A stretch of DNA of 32,157 nt from an uncultured Clostridia bacterium (GCA_937858235.1 CALLZZ010000342.1:1-32157); one strand, 5' to 3'. Shown: positions 15,557-25,161, numbered from the stretch's first letter. Program-made: numbers and translations. Notes: a model not told the origin generated them from the sequence alone.

Positions 15557-18199
15557 TTAGATGTACGTTTCTAAATCAAAAATCTCGGGTGAATTAAAAC
15601 GTATCTCATTGGCTTCACGCCTGACATTGAAATTCGACGCCTCTAATAAACTTGATCTTAATTTTAACTTCCCTTCTTCATCTTCTAAAACATATTCTGT
15701 CTTGTTGTTACGAATATAGGTAGAAGTCTCTCTAGAAAAACCATGTCGCTGTAATAAAATTGTTAGCGGGCTAGTTGTTCCGTATTCGACATATTCATAC
15801 CAATTGTTGTCAAACTCTGTTGCGCCATGAACGCGTTTATATTCATTTGAAAATCTTAAAAAATAGTTTGAAATACTGAAAAGAATTATGTTCTCAATAA
15901 CCTCTAAAGTATCAGATATCACACTATTTCGATGAGGAAGATCGTCCTTGTATGTTGTCTGTTTGTAGTTGTACCAAAATGAATGGGGGTTTTCCTTTCT
16001 AAAATTAAGCGCCCTACTAATAATAAAACTAAGGCCATGCCCCTCCATCCATTGACTCAGAATAACTGCATACCATCGAAGTAGAGTATGTTGGCCATCT
16101 TTTACTCTACCCAGAGTAGTTGATTCATACTGCTCCCACTTAAATATGCTACAGAGCTGTTCTAAAAAATTCAGGATATCATTGTATACAAACTTTCCTG
16201 AGCTATCTTTTTCCGGGTAAGCTAGGCCATTTTGTATAGCACGAACAAGGTTTGATGTTTGATCAACAGATATATTGATGTCATCATCTTGTTGAACCGT
16301 TTTATTTAAAAAGGCTTCTCTGATTTTCTGCTCATCTTCTGCGGTTAAATACTCCTCAAATTCTCGTTTAATTATACTATTGCGATTGTGTGTAATATCA
16401 TTTACTAGGATTAGAGCAAACTTTCGCATCATCAAATATACTTCTTCTGAGATGCCCTTCTGTTTTTCTATAGATACGCTACCGGAAACCAAAGTCTCGA
16501 CAATAGCCTCTTTTTCTGCTTTTTTTAGCACATTGCTACTTTCAATGGATAGCACTTGTTCCGGCACATTTTTATCCAATAGTTTTATATATTCTTCTTT
16601 CTTTGTTTTGTTTTTTTCAGATACAAAAAACACATTCCCGTGCAAATTGTATTCAATCCGCCCAACACGACCGATTAGATTTCTAAAATCAATAGGTGTC
16701 ATCTTAGACCTACTTATTTTGCTGCCCATTATAAGTAGATTGTCAGCCGGTAGGTTAACCCCTTCCAAAAGAGTACTTGTACAAAACATCGTACTAATAG
16801 AGCCCTCGCGGAATAAATCTTCTATGCGCATCCTGACCGCCGACGGCAAATAGCCAATATGATATGCAACACCCCTCCTAATTATCTTTGCAAGATAATA
16901 ATCAGAATGAATTTCTCGTTCAATATCCCTAGCTAATTCATTCAATCTAGCATCATTTTTATCTTCCAAATTTGCAGCATAGTTGATTGCATTATCTATA
17001 GCTTTTTGCTTACTTCCATAAAAGACAATGGTTTGTTGATTTTTAGCGCCATTTTTATTTAAATGAATATTATGCAAACAGTAATTAAGCAAATTATCCA
17101 CTTCTGGCAAAGCGCCAATATCAATAACTTTATTGGCGCGTTCATTATATACACTGATTTTTCCTTCATTTTCGTCCACGAAAAACTTAACCTGTACTAC
17201 TGGCGAATAGGTAGATGCTAAGCTGCGTTCTTTATTAGCGCTCTCGGCTGACAATAATCGCAAATAGACTTCTGGATTAGGTACATTGGGAGAAGCAAAA
17301 ATAAAATGCGGGTGCGGTTGATTTCGATTAAGCAACAAATTAACCACTTGGTAGTAAAAAGGCGCCCGCCTATTTTTCCCAGATAACTTGTGCGCTTCAT
17401 CAATAAAAATATAATCAATTTTTAAATCGGGTCTTTCGATAAGTAAATACAACATTCTTTCCGGAGTTAAAATAAAGATGAAATTATGCTTCTCCTTTAA
17501 TACAATCTCACCGGAAGAAGTAACAACACGATAATTATACTTTTCGAGATCAGACTTCATATCATTTATAGTCTGACTGCGCATCTCATTTATTAAGGCC
17601 TTTGTCGGCACAAGCAGGGCATAATTATTTTTCACTCCTGTTTGAACTTGCGCTTTAATAAATTTACGCATAATAAAGGATTTACCCATTGAAGTAGGGC
17701 CTGAATAACTGAAATATTCGTCCTTTAAACGCTGATATACTTTCTTCTGCGCAGCAAGAAACTTCATATCAGTTTCTCCAGGAATTGCGAGATAATCGCT
17801 TCGGAACGCAGAAAACAACTCATCAAGCATATCCGTATGATCAACGGCACTTGCAATAAGTTTTCTGCCAGGATAATTGCCTGTATTTGAAAAAACAAAC
17901 CCCGCATATATTCTTATTGTTTCATTATCAGGATGGGAGTACAGAAGCAACGTAACAATCTCTTGGGCTAGGATATGGTGTTGCTCTCTTTTTTCAGGAT
18001 GCGTCGATTTTGATAGAAGATCGGCAAAACGCAAAGCATCAGTTACATTAAGGTCTGCATAATTTTGAATATGAGTGAGATTTAATTGTTTAATTGCATA
18101 GTTGTATAGAATTTGTTCATACAATTCATTCAGATATTCATTTTGATCAATATCCGAGAAGAGGAGGTTCCCTATTTTATATAGACCTTTATTAGCCAT
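15557..18199 (-). CDS. hamB: Hachiman helicase HamB
   Basis: 880 residues, superfamily 2 helicase. Motif I GPTSMGKS at about 167-174, motif II FIDEAHK at about 265-271, motif III FASPNVP, motif V-like STLLEGVNLP and motif VI NLIGRVGR are all present, with long helical regions on both sides (about 150 residues before the core and 350 after). Paired with a DUF1837 nuclease this is the second subunit of Hachiman, in which HamB is thought to sense damaged or aberrant DNA and release HamA. A reading from 18226 exists, but the ATG at 18199 follows GGAGAGGGGGG and overlaps the hamA stop as ATGGCTAA. It is the last gene of the defence operon. Confidence 0.9.
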   Translation of the reverse strand: MANKGLYKIGNLLFSDIDQNEYLNELYEQILYNYAIKQLNLTHIQNYADLNVTDALRFADLLSKSTHPEKREQHHILAQEIVTLLLYSHPDNETIRIYAGFVFSNTGNYPGRKLIASAVDHTDMLDELFSAFRSDYLAIPGETDMKFLAAQKKVYQRLKDEYFSYSGPTSMGKSFIMRKFIKAQVQTGVKNNYALLVPTKALINEMRSQTINDMKSDLEKYNYRVVTSSGEIVLKEKHNFIFILTPERMLYLLIERPDLKIDYIFIDEAHKLSGKNRRAPFYYQVVNLLLNRNQPHPHFIFASPNVPNPEVYLRLLSAESANKERSLASTYSPVVQVKFFVDENEGKISVYNERANKVIDIGALPEVDNLLNYCLHNIHLNKNGAKNQQTIVFYGSKQKAIDNAINYAANLEDKNDARLNELARDIEREIHSDYYLAKIIRRGVAYHIGYLPSAVRMRIEDLFREGSISTMFCTSTLLEGVNLPADNLLIMGSKISRSKMTPIDFRNLIGRVGRIEYNLHGNVFFVSEKNKTKKEEYIKLLDKNVPEQVLSIESSNVLKKAEKEAIVETLVSGSVSIEKQKGISEEVYLMMRKFALILVNDITHNRNSIIKREFEEYLTAEDEQKIREAFLNKTVQQDDDINISVDQTSNLVRAIQNGLAYPEKDSSGKFVYNDILNFLEQLCSIFKWEQYESTTLGRVKDGQHTLLRWYAVILSQWMEGHGLSFIISRALNFRKENPHSFWYNYKQTTYKDDLPHRNSVISDTLEVIENIILFSISNYFLRFSNEYKRVHGATEFDNNWYEYVEYGTTSPLTILLQRHGFSRETSTYIRNNKTEYVLEDEEGKLKLRSSLLEASNFNVRREANEIRFNSPEIFDLETYI

Positions 18200-19136
18200 C
18201 TGTGCCCCCCTCTCCGAAAACTTCATTCATGATTTGTTGCTTATCATTAGCAACATCATTTAAGGGAACAAAATAAATGTAGAATGAATAGTTTCCTAAA
18301 TTAAGATTATTTATTTTGTCAATAATGTATTGTGTGTGAGCCTTAATATCCGTCTTCATTTTTTGCTCAAGCTGCACTTCAAAGTCTTGATTCGTATAAT
18401 TATTAGGATTAAGCCCCAAGTCGTAAGCTAGAAAAATCCCAAAAGCCGTATCGTATGAAACTCTACGTTTTTTTCCTTTTTGCGGAAGCAATAGGTCTTT
18501 GATTTTTTGAGCCGTACTCTGATCAACAGTTTTTGTGAAAATGGTATTTTCTGCCAGTAAAATTTCCTGTTCGCTCTTGGAATGAATCTTTGCAACTCGA
18601 TCAAATGCAGCATCAATGGCATCTTTAACATCTCCAACAATGCTGGATGTTCCAAAAACAATGTTATAGTAAGAATTCCCATTGGAATTGGTCGAAGATA
18701 AGAAATGGATAGCATCACATTCGCTATCATAGCTTCCTGACTGTGCCTTTAATTCGACCTTGCTTAAAATCTTAGGAGCTTTAAGTACCTCTTCCAGAAA
18801 AACATAAAGAAGGATTTCCCCGAGATCATTACCACTATCACGTTCGCCCGGATTAGCATTTGCCTTCATTACATTCATCGCATCAAGCCCTACACTAAAG
18901 GCATTCCCGTCAAGTTCATACTCTTCAATTTGTGCTCGAGAAAAAACATACTGCCCGATGTTTCTTTGTATAAATTGCTGCAAATGGCCAAAGACATAAA
19001 GATTGTTAGAGACCTCAAGGTGAAAAAGGCGCAACTGTTCCGGGTTTCGCAAATTCAATTTTTCAGAATGTGAAACCTCAAAGAAAATATTATTGAATAA
19101 TCCTCCATGAAGTGTTTTATCTGGCAAATTTCCCAT
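18192..19136 (-). CDS. hamA: Hachiman nuclease HamA (DUF1837)
   Basis: 314 residues. The DUF1837 signature is clear: GNDLGEILLYVFLEEVLKAP at 102-121, then SKVELKAQ with the E-x-K pair at 128-130, Asp 141 in CDAIHFL, and a later VGDVKDAIDAA segment. These fit a PD-(D/E)XK-type nuclease; in Hachiman HamA degrades DNA once freed by HamB, giving abortive protection. All expected catalytic residues are present. The ATG has AGGTG upstream and starts 7 bases after the mod stop, so hamAB follow the restriction genes on one transcript. AT-rich relative to the phage genes. Residue roles are by family pattern. Confidence 0.9.
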   Translation of the reverse strand: MGNLPDKTLHGGLFNNIFFEVSHSEKLNLRNPEQLRLFHLEVSNNLYVFGHLQQFIQRNIGQYVFSRAQIEEYELDGNAFSVGLDAMNVMKANANPGERDSGNDLGEILLYVFLEEVLKAPKILSKVELKAQSGSYDSECDAIHFLSSTNSNGNSYYNIVFGTSSIVGDVKDAIDAAFDRVAKIHSKSEQEILLAENTIFTKTVDQSTAQKIKDLLLPQKGKKRRVSYDTAFGIFLAYDLGLNPNNYTNQDFEVQLEQKMKTDIKAHTQYIIDKINNLNLGNYSFYIYFVPLNDVANDKQQIMNEVFGEGGTDG

Positions 19137-19143
19137 AAATCAC

Positions 19144-21075
19144 CTATAAATCAGTTTTGTTTTTTAGTTCAATAATCGATTCATCTCCACATATATTTCT
19201 TATCTTCAATCTCAACGGTTCTTTTTCTGACCTTATAGTTCCATTCCAGAAATCCTTTGTTCCATTTCCGTTCACTGTGATATGACCTTTTTTATCAATC
19301 TTAATTTCACTGTCGGAATGCCATTCGCCATCGTTTGAGGTGCAGTCCAAGGAAAGGTACTCGATACACTCTAGCCCTGTATCACTTATCTGTATGGGCT
19401 TGAATTTATTCTTTCCCGTGCTTTGCGCCAAAAAACGTGTGTTGAAATCATCTATTTTTCCTAACACTCGGTCACTTACAAAACGGTCTATTTGGACAAC
19501 ATATTCTTGCAATAAAGTGCTTGGGTCTCTCTCCACAGACCACTCAACCTCATCATTAATAATTACATCCGATAAAACTGCTTTCAGATCCTTTAGCTCT
19601 ACTTCTATCATCGTTGGATTTTCATCGTGAATGAACTTACTTACTTCTTTCTCATCGACGAGGTCAATGTAATAAAGAATAACTTTCTTCGTTGAAGGCG
19701 CTAGGTCAGGAAGGCGAAGGTGTATAATTTCATTCATAGTAGGTAAATCAAGAATTTTCGCAGAGCTATCCATGAGGTTCGGTACATAGACAGGAATACG
19801 CCCCAGACGAGAGTGGGTAAAAGAGCCGGCCCAAAAATCACTTAAGTTTTCATCCTTTTTCAATCCTGGAATTAAGCTATAGAGCTTATCCATCGTCTGA
19901 ACAGGATTTCTAAAAAGAGACACACCGTCTTGAATCTCATAAACAGAGCAAGAAGCCCCGTCCTTGTATAACCTATCACGCATCATCTGGATGCTGTTTA
20001 TACCAATATCAGAGGTTATGAAGCGGCGATTGAGCTTGGATGCTACTGCCGCAGTAACGCCGCTACCGCCAAAGAAATCACATACCAGCATGTTTTCATT
20101 AGAAGATGCCTTGATAATACGTTCAAGCAAGGATTCTGGTTTTTGCGTAGCGTAGTCAACTCTTTCTTGAGATGTAGGTATTTGTTGGAAAGACATTATG
20201 TCACTCCAAACATCACCAATTGTTTTACCTTCCTTTATAACCTCATCAAGATATCGGATCTTACCTCTTCCATCAAAATACTGTCTGCCATTTTTATCAA
20301 CTTTATTGAATCTGTCTAAATATTCTTGTTTATGTTCCTGTTTTTGTTTATTGAAGACCTTTTCAGCTGAATTAGCGTAATAAAGAATTGTGTCATGACC
20401 TCGCACCCAGTTATTAGCTAATGTTTTAAATCCAGATAGGACCTGGATATCCCAGATAATTTCTCTTTGAAAGTTTTCCTCACCAAATATTTCGTCTAAT
20501 AAAACTTTCACGTAATGAACCATATGCCAATCCAGATGAACATAAATACTGGCTGTCTCACTCATTACAGATTTAATGGCAACAAGATTCTCAAACATCC
20601 AATTGAGATACCTTTCCTTATCCCAAATGTCGCCATACATCTTTTCTTCAAAGCTGCGGAATTCATCCGTCATATCTACTTCTTCGCCTATATCAGCTAA
20701 TTCTTTTGCCTTATCTTTCAGCTCCTGCTCTGCTTTTTCGATAGCATCGGCTACTTTAGGATTGCGACGAATGTAAACTTGCTTGGCGTAATCAGCACCA
20801 CTTGCAAATGGAGGGTCTATGTAAACCAAATCTGCTTCTATTCCGTGTTCTTTCATATAGGCACAGGTAGATAGACACTCTCCGCGAATAACCATGTTCT
20901 CATTTTCAGAGGCACCAACTTGCTCTATTTTTTCAAGCTCGTAATAAGGCATTCCCCGCCTTACATGTTCGAAGACTTCAGTATCTCCTCTATATCTGAG
21001 AGTTCTTCTGAAATTATTTAAAAGGGCCTGACCCTCAATAGGCTCCGGAGAGTAGGGTACATACTTCTTTGGCAT
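19144..21075 (-). CDS. mod: Type III restriction-modification methyltransferase subunit Mod
   Basis: 643 residues, within the normal range for Mod. The catalytic motif IV is DPPF at 87-90 (VYIDPPFASGADY) and comes before the SAM-binding motif I DFFGGSG at 333-339, the beta-class order. TQKPESLLERI at 310 is the usual motif preceding it. Residues about 110-310 form the inserted recognition region. It methylates adenine N6 on one strand of an asymmetric site and guides Res. The ATG has GGAGGATT and lies 2 bases after the res stop. The order res then mod is the reverse of the common arrangement. The site cannot be read from sequence. Confidence 0.93.
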   Translation of the reverse strand: MPKKYVPYSPEPIEGQALLNNFRRTLRYRGDTEVFEHVRRGMPYYELEKIEQVGASENENMVIRGECLSTCAYMKEHGIEADLVYIDPPFASGADYAKQVYIRRNPKVADAIEKAEQELKDKAKELADIGEEVDMTDEFRSFEEKMYGDIWDKERYLNWMFENLVAIKSVMSETASIYVHLDWHMVHYVKVLLDEIFGEENFQREIIWDIQVLSGFKTLANNWVRGHDTILYYANSAEKVFNKQKQEHKQEYLDRFNKVDKNGRQYFDGRGKIRYLDEVIKEGKTIGDVWSDIMSFQQIPTSQERVDYATQKPESLLERIIKASSNENMLVCDFFGGSGVTAAVASKLNRRFITSDIGINSIQMMRDRLYKDGASCSVYEIQDGVSLFRNPVQTMDKLYSLIPGLKKDENLSDFWAGSFTHSRLGRIPVYVPNLMDSSAKILDLPTMNEIIHLRLPDLAPSTKKVILYYIDLVDEKEVSKFIHDENPTMIEVELKDLKAVLSDVIINDEVEWSVERDPSTLLQEYVVQIDRFVSDRVLGKIDDFNTRFLAQSTGKNKFKPIQISDTGLECIEYLSLDCTSNDGEWHSDSEIKIDKKGHITVNGNGTKDFWNGTIRSEKEPLRLKIRNICGDESIIELKNKTDL

Positions 21076-21077
21076 AT

Positions 21078-23948
21078 TTAATCCTCCACAAAAAATGTTT
21101 TTATTGTTCTAATGGCTTGTGACAAACGTTCTTCTTCCGTCAAGGTATCTTCCAGATAAAGATAGTCAAAGCGCTTGTATTTATAACGTGCATTGTTTTC
21201 GTTGCAAAAGATATTTTCCACGAAAGCCCTTTTTCTTTGGAAGTTTGGATCATTTGCATATATTTCACCTTTTGTCTCTACAATGAGAGCCTTATAGATT
21301 GACTCTCCTTTTTGATCGCGCTTTAAAATCAAAAAGTCCGGCGTGTATGACCCGATATATTGATGTCCGCCATTTTTCTTGTAGCAACGTATTTTAAACT
21401 CCGTCAAATTATCGTCGCCGTTATAGTAGATTTCTAATTGAAGATTGCGAAAATCTTTTAGAGTCAAAACTTCCGATAAGAATTTCTTTTCAAAATCACT
21501 ATCCATGCGGTAAGGAAGATAGTGATAAGTGTAATCCACATAATTTGCCACGCTGTACTGGGCCTGAATATCTTTTACAAGACCAAATTGACCGATATTT
21601 TTCAACGATTCAATAGCCTCTCTTACTTCAGGAGTCAGAACAAGCTGACCGGCATCATGTGAAACAATGCGTTCACACTCATCCTGACCAGGCATAAACC
21701 TGTTTGGATGTGCCGTCTCGATTTCCGGGGTGAAACGTATAATATCTAGTAGTGCCGCATTTCCCTCGATAAACTCCTCTTTTTTCTCCAATGAGCGCTT
21801 GGGAATGAAACTTTTTCTTATGGAATCCAAAAGCCCGGAATAGATATAGGAAGAAGAAAGGTAGTGAACACCTTCGTCCTCGTAGGTGATCTGTTTATAT
21901 AAATTTTTAACGATTTCAGCATGTGATGCAAGACTACCGAGAGAAACCCCCGTGAAACTAGTTTTTGCAATATCCCTTATGAAGTCAAGGTATGATAGTA
22001 CCCGCTGCCCACGCTCTTTTTCTAACACACCAACTTCGGAGCGTTTGCCTGTGAAATCTTGAGTCCAAGTGAGAACATCCTGTTGCTTTGCCTGTCCAGC
22101 AACAGAAATAAGAGAGCTTTCTACATTCAGAGGTTCTTCGTTAATAAGAGCCTGGTACTCTACCTGAAGCTGATAGTGGTTAAGCTCGGGAACTCTCAAA
22201 CTTTCCATGCGATTGTACCTTTTTAATGTTTCGTAATTAGAAGAACCGCCTTTTTGAAATTCTTCAAGATTTGTCTTATGTTGCTTCGCCAATTGATCAT
22301 TTAAGATTTCTGCATTTCCATCATTTAAGACGATTAAAGCTGATTCTTTTTTACCTTTTTCTACTTGGCGCAAACAACGGCATGAAGTTTGTAAGACCAT
22401 GTTTTTCGGCGAATCACCAGTTTGAGATAAGATGACTCCCGTTAAAGACCGACAATCCCATCCTTCTTTTCCGATTTGAACAAGAAGAATAATCCGAATT
22501 GTTGAAAATGGCTGGTCTAATGCTGCAAACTTAGCCTCGTTTTCTGCCGGCAAGCTATAGTCCTTATTACTACGATAATATTTCAAAATATCAGTAGAAG
22601 GATTAAGTCCATATTCGACTGCAATCCGCTCAACCAGAGGATATACTTCTTCTTCCAAGGTTTTAATTTGGCCACAATAAATGGCAATCTTCGCTGTCGT
22701 TCCATCTTCGTATACCTTGTCCGCATACTGCTCAAGAAATTCTCGCAATCCGTCTTCGGTGATGTTTAAGCGATTTCGATCTGTAGACACCTGTACCTTA
22801 GGTATCTTTAAGAAATTACCGATACCCTCAACCAATGGATAGTAATAAACAACATTCGTTATTTCCTGCATGGCAACTTCTAAGCTGTCGTTTACAGAGA
22901 ATTTTTCTTTCTTAGAAAGGTAAGGGGTGCCTGTAAAACTGATTACAGAGTGGAACTTGTCCCCTTCGGCCCATCGATTGATTACCCCTCTTAATTTAAT
23001 GTCATCTGTTGCGGCATGATGAACTTCATCGACAAATACGCTAAGGTTGGGAATCTTTCCCAGTAAATTTCTAAGCTCGTTGGCCTGTTTGTCCTTGTCA
23101 TCTTCGCTATCTTCAAAAAAGTTTAGTTGCCCAGATTCTACCGTGATACGGTCAAGTATGACTTTTTCAGCATTGGTAATCGCCACTAAGCCGAAGAGCT
23201 CCTCAAACGGCTGATGCAGAGCGATTTTTTGAACGTTTGGATTACGAACTCGATTAGAGCGTTTAGCACTACTTTTCTCATCCAGAACTTCAAACTTAAG
23301 TAACTTTTTGAGTTCCGAAGCCGCCGGTTCAGGAATAACCCAACTGGGATCAAATTCCTGAATCGTACGCAAACTTGGAACCACGGAAGACTTTAAGCCT
23401 GAAGGCGCCATAATAACAAAATTATGCGCAAAAGCCTCGTTTTCCGGTTCATTCAAAGCAAAATACAGATCCAAGTAGATGAAAGCTGCCATTAAATATG
23501 TTTTTCCAGCACCCATAGGAAGAGAAAAAAGATAATCCGTATAATTTGCGTTATAAAAATACTCCTCCCAAAATTTCGCAGCATTTATTGCTTCAGAATC
23601 TTCTTGAATCGCATTAATAATTTTTTGAGATACAACTTCACCATCCGTTTTAAGGCTTGCAAATTCATACATCATCAGTAATGCCGGATCTGCAATCATT
23701 TTTTTCTTTACGCTTACTGCTAGCGGAAGTTCCGACACATCCAATGAGGAAAAAACATCTGTAGAGAACAACTCAGCTAAGGACTTAGCTTGATGCTCAA
23801 TTTTCAAATATAAATAGGTTTTTATAGCTTCAATTTGTGCATCGCGCAGGAAAGCACACTTTGTCATGTAAGAGATAAGATCCTTGATTTGGCAATTATC
23901 AGAGCCAAACCACTCATCTCTCTTTTTTTGAATAATTTGATTTATCAT
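21078..23948 (-). CDS. res: Type III restriction subunit Res (helicase-endonuclease)
   Basis: 956 residues. The superfamily 2 helicase core has motif I PMGAGKT at 144-150, motif II VDEVHHA at 306-312 (DEVH), motif III SFTGTPY, and motif VI-like QTSCRCLRQVEKG. Near the C-terminus is a PD-(D/E)XK endonuclease: YTPDFLIL at 868-875 and VETKGEI at 890-896 give the Asp and the E-T-K. Length and order match Res of type III systems, which translocate or slide on DNA and cut when two head-to-head sites are unmethylated. The ATG follows GGAGG with long 11-12-base spacing, so translation may be modest. It precedes mod. Confidence 0.94.
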   Translation of the reverse strand: MINQIIQKKRDEWFGSDNCQIKDLISYMTKCAFLRDAQIEAIKTYLYLKIEHQAKSLAELFSTDVFSSLDVSELPLAVSVKKKMIADPALLMMYEFASLKTDGEVVSQKIINAIQEDSEAINAAKFWEEYFYNANYTDYLFSLPMGAGKTYLMAAFIYLDLYFALNEPENEAFAHNFVIMAPSGLKSSVVPSLRTIQEFDPSWVIPEPAASELKKLLKFEVLDEKSSAKRSNRVRNPNVQKIALHQPFEELFGLVAITNAEKVILDRITVESGQLNFFEDSEDDKDKQANELRNLLGKIPNLSVFVDEVHHAATDDIKLRGVINRWAEGDKFHSVISFTGTPYLSKKEKFSVNDSLEVAMQEITNVVYYYPLVEGIGNFLKIPKVQVSTDRNRLNITEDGLREFLEQYADKVYEDGTTAKIAIYCGQIKTLEEEVYPLVERIAVEYGLNPSTDILKYYRSNKDYSLPAENEAKFAALDQPFSTIRIILLVQIGKEGWDCRSLTGVILSQTGDSPKNMVLQTSCRCLRQVEKGKKESALIVLNDGNAEILNDQLAKQHKTNLEEFQKGGSSNYETLKRYNRMESLRVPELNHYQLQVEYQALINEEPLNVESSLISVAGQAKQQDVLTWTQDFTGKRSEVGVLEKERGQRVLSYLDFIRDIAKTSFTGVSLGSLASHAEIVKNLYKQITYEDEGVHYLSSSYIYSGLLDSIRKSFIPKRSLEKKEEFIEGNAALLDIIRFTPEIETAHPNRFMPGQDECERIVSHDAGQLVLTPEVREAIESLKNIGQFGLVKDIQAQYSVANYVDYTYHYLPYRMDSDFEKKFLSEVLTLKDFRNLQLEIYYNGDDNLTEFKIRCYKKNGGHQYIGSYTPDFLILKRDQKGESIYKALIVETKGEIYANDPNFQRKRAFVENIFCNENNARYKYKRFDYLYLEDTLTEEERLSQAIRTIKTFFVED

Positions 23949-23972
23949 CGTATCTGCTTGCCTCCTGCTAAA

Positions 23973-24182
23973 CTACTCATGATCAGCACTATTACGCTCA
24001 TCAGCTCCTCCTGAGCGAATCCAATCATCTACTTCTGACAACTTAAATTTCCAAAGTCGCCCTAATTTATATGCGGGCATGTCTTTTTTCTCGATCCATT
24101 GGAGAATACTGTCGCGCCCAACGCCAAGGTGTTCTTGAATTTCTTTCATGCTCGACCATTTTTCAACTGTGTTGTCGTCCAC
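23973..24182 (-). CDS. Small excisionase/MerR-type HTH DNA-binding protein
   Basis: 69 residues: KWSSMKEIQEHLGVGRDSIL, then WIEKKDMPAYKLGRLWKFKL and SEVDDWI, a typical winged HTH_17 domain as in excisionases. Such proteins often precede methyltransferase or restriction genes in defence clusters, where they may control expression. The start is GTG with GGAGGTAGAAA spacing, overlapping the upstream gene by 20 bases. The acidic C-terminal tail (GGADERNSADHE) is short. No integrase is near, so a regulatory role for this operon is more likely than excision, but that is inference. Confidence 0.85.
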   Translation of the reverse strand: MDDNTVEKWSSMKEIQEHLGVGRDSILQWIEKKDMPAYKLGRLWKFKLSEVDDWIRSGGADERNSADHE

Positions 24183-24990
24183 TTTCTACCTCCAAGAGTT
24201 GTGTATTTACCACATCTATTACAACGTTTAATACATTTGTATCACCTGGAAAGCAATCTTGATTATTTGCATCCACCATCTTCCACACACTGATTGCCTT
24301 GTTTTCTTTTCCACGAGAATCAAAATCCACAGACAGTTTTACAAATTTGTTAGGCTCAACAGTTTGTATTGGGATTACTCTTTTTGATGGACGTATGGAA
24401 ACATCTGCTTCATCCATGCATTTTAAGTATCGATCTTTCCAGGTAACTTTTCCCATGTTGTGAATCACCCATGTATGGGTGATTTTTTTATAAAAAGCCA
24501 CTTGATAGTTCTGCTTAATCGGCGGGTTCTCAACCCAAAGACCATCATTGCGATAAAGCGTTCTGATATACCGTACATCTCTTTCTTCGGGATTATTTAG
24601 ATAAGCCTGATAAGAGGCAATGATAGTTTCTCTCTCATCCTCATTTTGATGAATAATGATTTGCAACTGATCTGCCAGTGCAGCAACCCAGACCTGTAAA
24701 TTAACTTCTGATTTTGGAATTCCCACCTTATCCATAGCTTCACTAGCATGTGCCACATCAAAAAGCTGCATTAAAAATTGCTCTACATTTTCATGTTGTA
24801 TTGGATTTGGGATCTGCTCAGAAATGTCAGGACTTAATGCTTTCCCACCATTAAAGAGCTTCTGATAGTAGTCAGGTGAGTAGTGCAAGGATGCTCCAGT
24901 GCTCTCAAATAATTTTTCCACAAAAACTTTTTGATTTGGAATAGATGTAGAGCGCTTATATGTGAGTTTGCAAAAATCACTGAATTTCAA
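24163..24990 (-). CDS. NBR1-Ig-like domain protein, first gene of the defence operon
   Basis: About 275 residues. The C-terminal 100 residues fit an NBR1/FW-type immunoglobulin-like domain: THTWVIHNMGKVTWKDRYLK, a proline/valine-rich strand region, FVKLSVDFDSRG, then ISVWKM and NVVIDVV; three of the characteristic Trp positions are visible. The N-terminal 165 residues are helical and not recognised. An ATG at 25080 gives a longer reading without a ribosome site and through the GTACC repeats; a TTG at 24990 follows AGAAAGGAG with 7-base spacing and begins LKFSDFCKLTYKR, so it is chosen. It overlaps the HTH gene. I infer an accessory or regulatory role for the restriction genes; biochemical function is unknown. 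Confidence 0.68.
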   Translation of the reverse strand: MKFSDFCKLTYKRSTSIPNQKVFVEKLFESTGASLHYSPDYYQKLFNGGKALSPDISEQIPNPIQHENVEQFLMQLFDVAHASEAMDKVGIPKSEVNLQVWVAALADQLQIIIHQNEDERETIIASYQAYLNNPEERDVRYIRTLYRNDGLWVENPPIKQNYQVAFYKKITHTWVIHNMGKVTWKDRYLKCMDEADVSIRPSKRVIPIQTVEPNKFVKLSVDFDSRGKENKAISVWKMVDANNQDCFPGDTNVLNVVIDVVNTQLLEVESGRQHS

Positions 24991-25017
24991 AACGGCACTC
25001 CTTTCTCTTCCAGTTGC

Positions 25018-25078
25018 AGTACCAAAAAAGAGTCCCTGCGGTACCACATATTTTCGCCCAGTACCTATAGCTAGTACC
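25018..25078. promoter_or_regulatory. Four AGTACC/GGTACC repeats upstream of the defence operon
   Basis: The hexamer (A/G)GTACC occurs at 25018, 25040, 25060 and 25073, all in the same orientation, within 61 bases between the defence promoter and its first start codon. Spacings are 22, 20 and 13. Four copies of a six-base word in such a short stretch is unlikely by chance, so these may be binding sites for the operon's HTH protein or another regulator. Confidence 0.45.
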
Positions 25079-25152
25079 ATTCACAACTTCGTAATCTATA
25101 CACGAGGAATAAAACAAAGTCCTTCGTGGACATTGATGTCGAAGTCGCATTA

Positions 25153-25161
25153 ATTATACCA
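25153..25161 (-). promoter_or_regulatory. Extended -10 promoter for the leftward defence operon
   Basis: The minus strand reads TGGTATAAT, a perfect extended -10 box (TG-n-TATAAT). The -35 region is poor (TGGATT at 17 bases, TTGTGG at 20), as is common for extended -10 promoters. Transcription would start near 25146 and leave about 155 bases of leader before the TTG start at 24990. Confidence 0.7.

Noticed and set aside
15557..18199. HamB as a stand-alone new helicase defence gene
   Set aside because: Its partner upstream has the DUF1837 nuclease signature and overlaps it, so the pair is the known Hachiman system.
23973..24182. HTH protein as a phage excisionase
   Set aside because: The domain fits, but no integrase or att-like repeats are near, and the gene is embedded and overlapping in the restriction operon, so regulation is the simpler reading.
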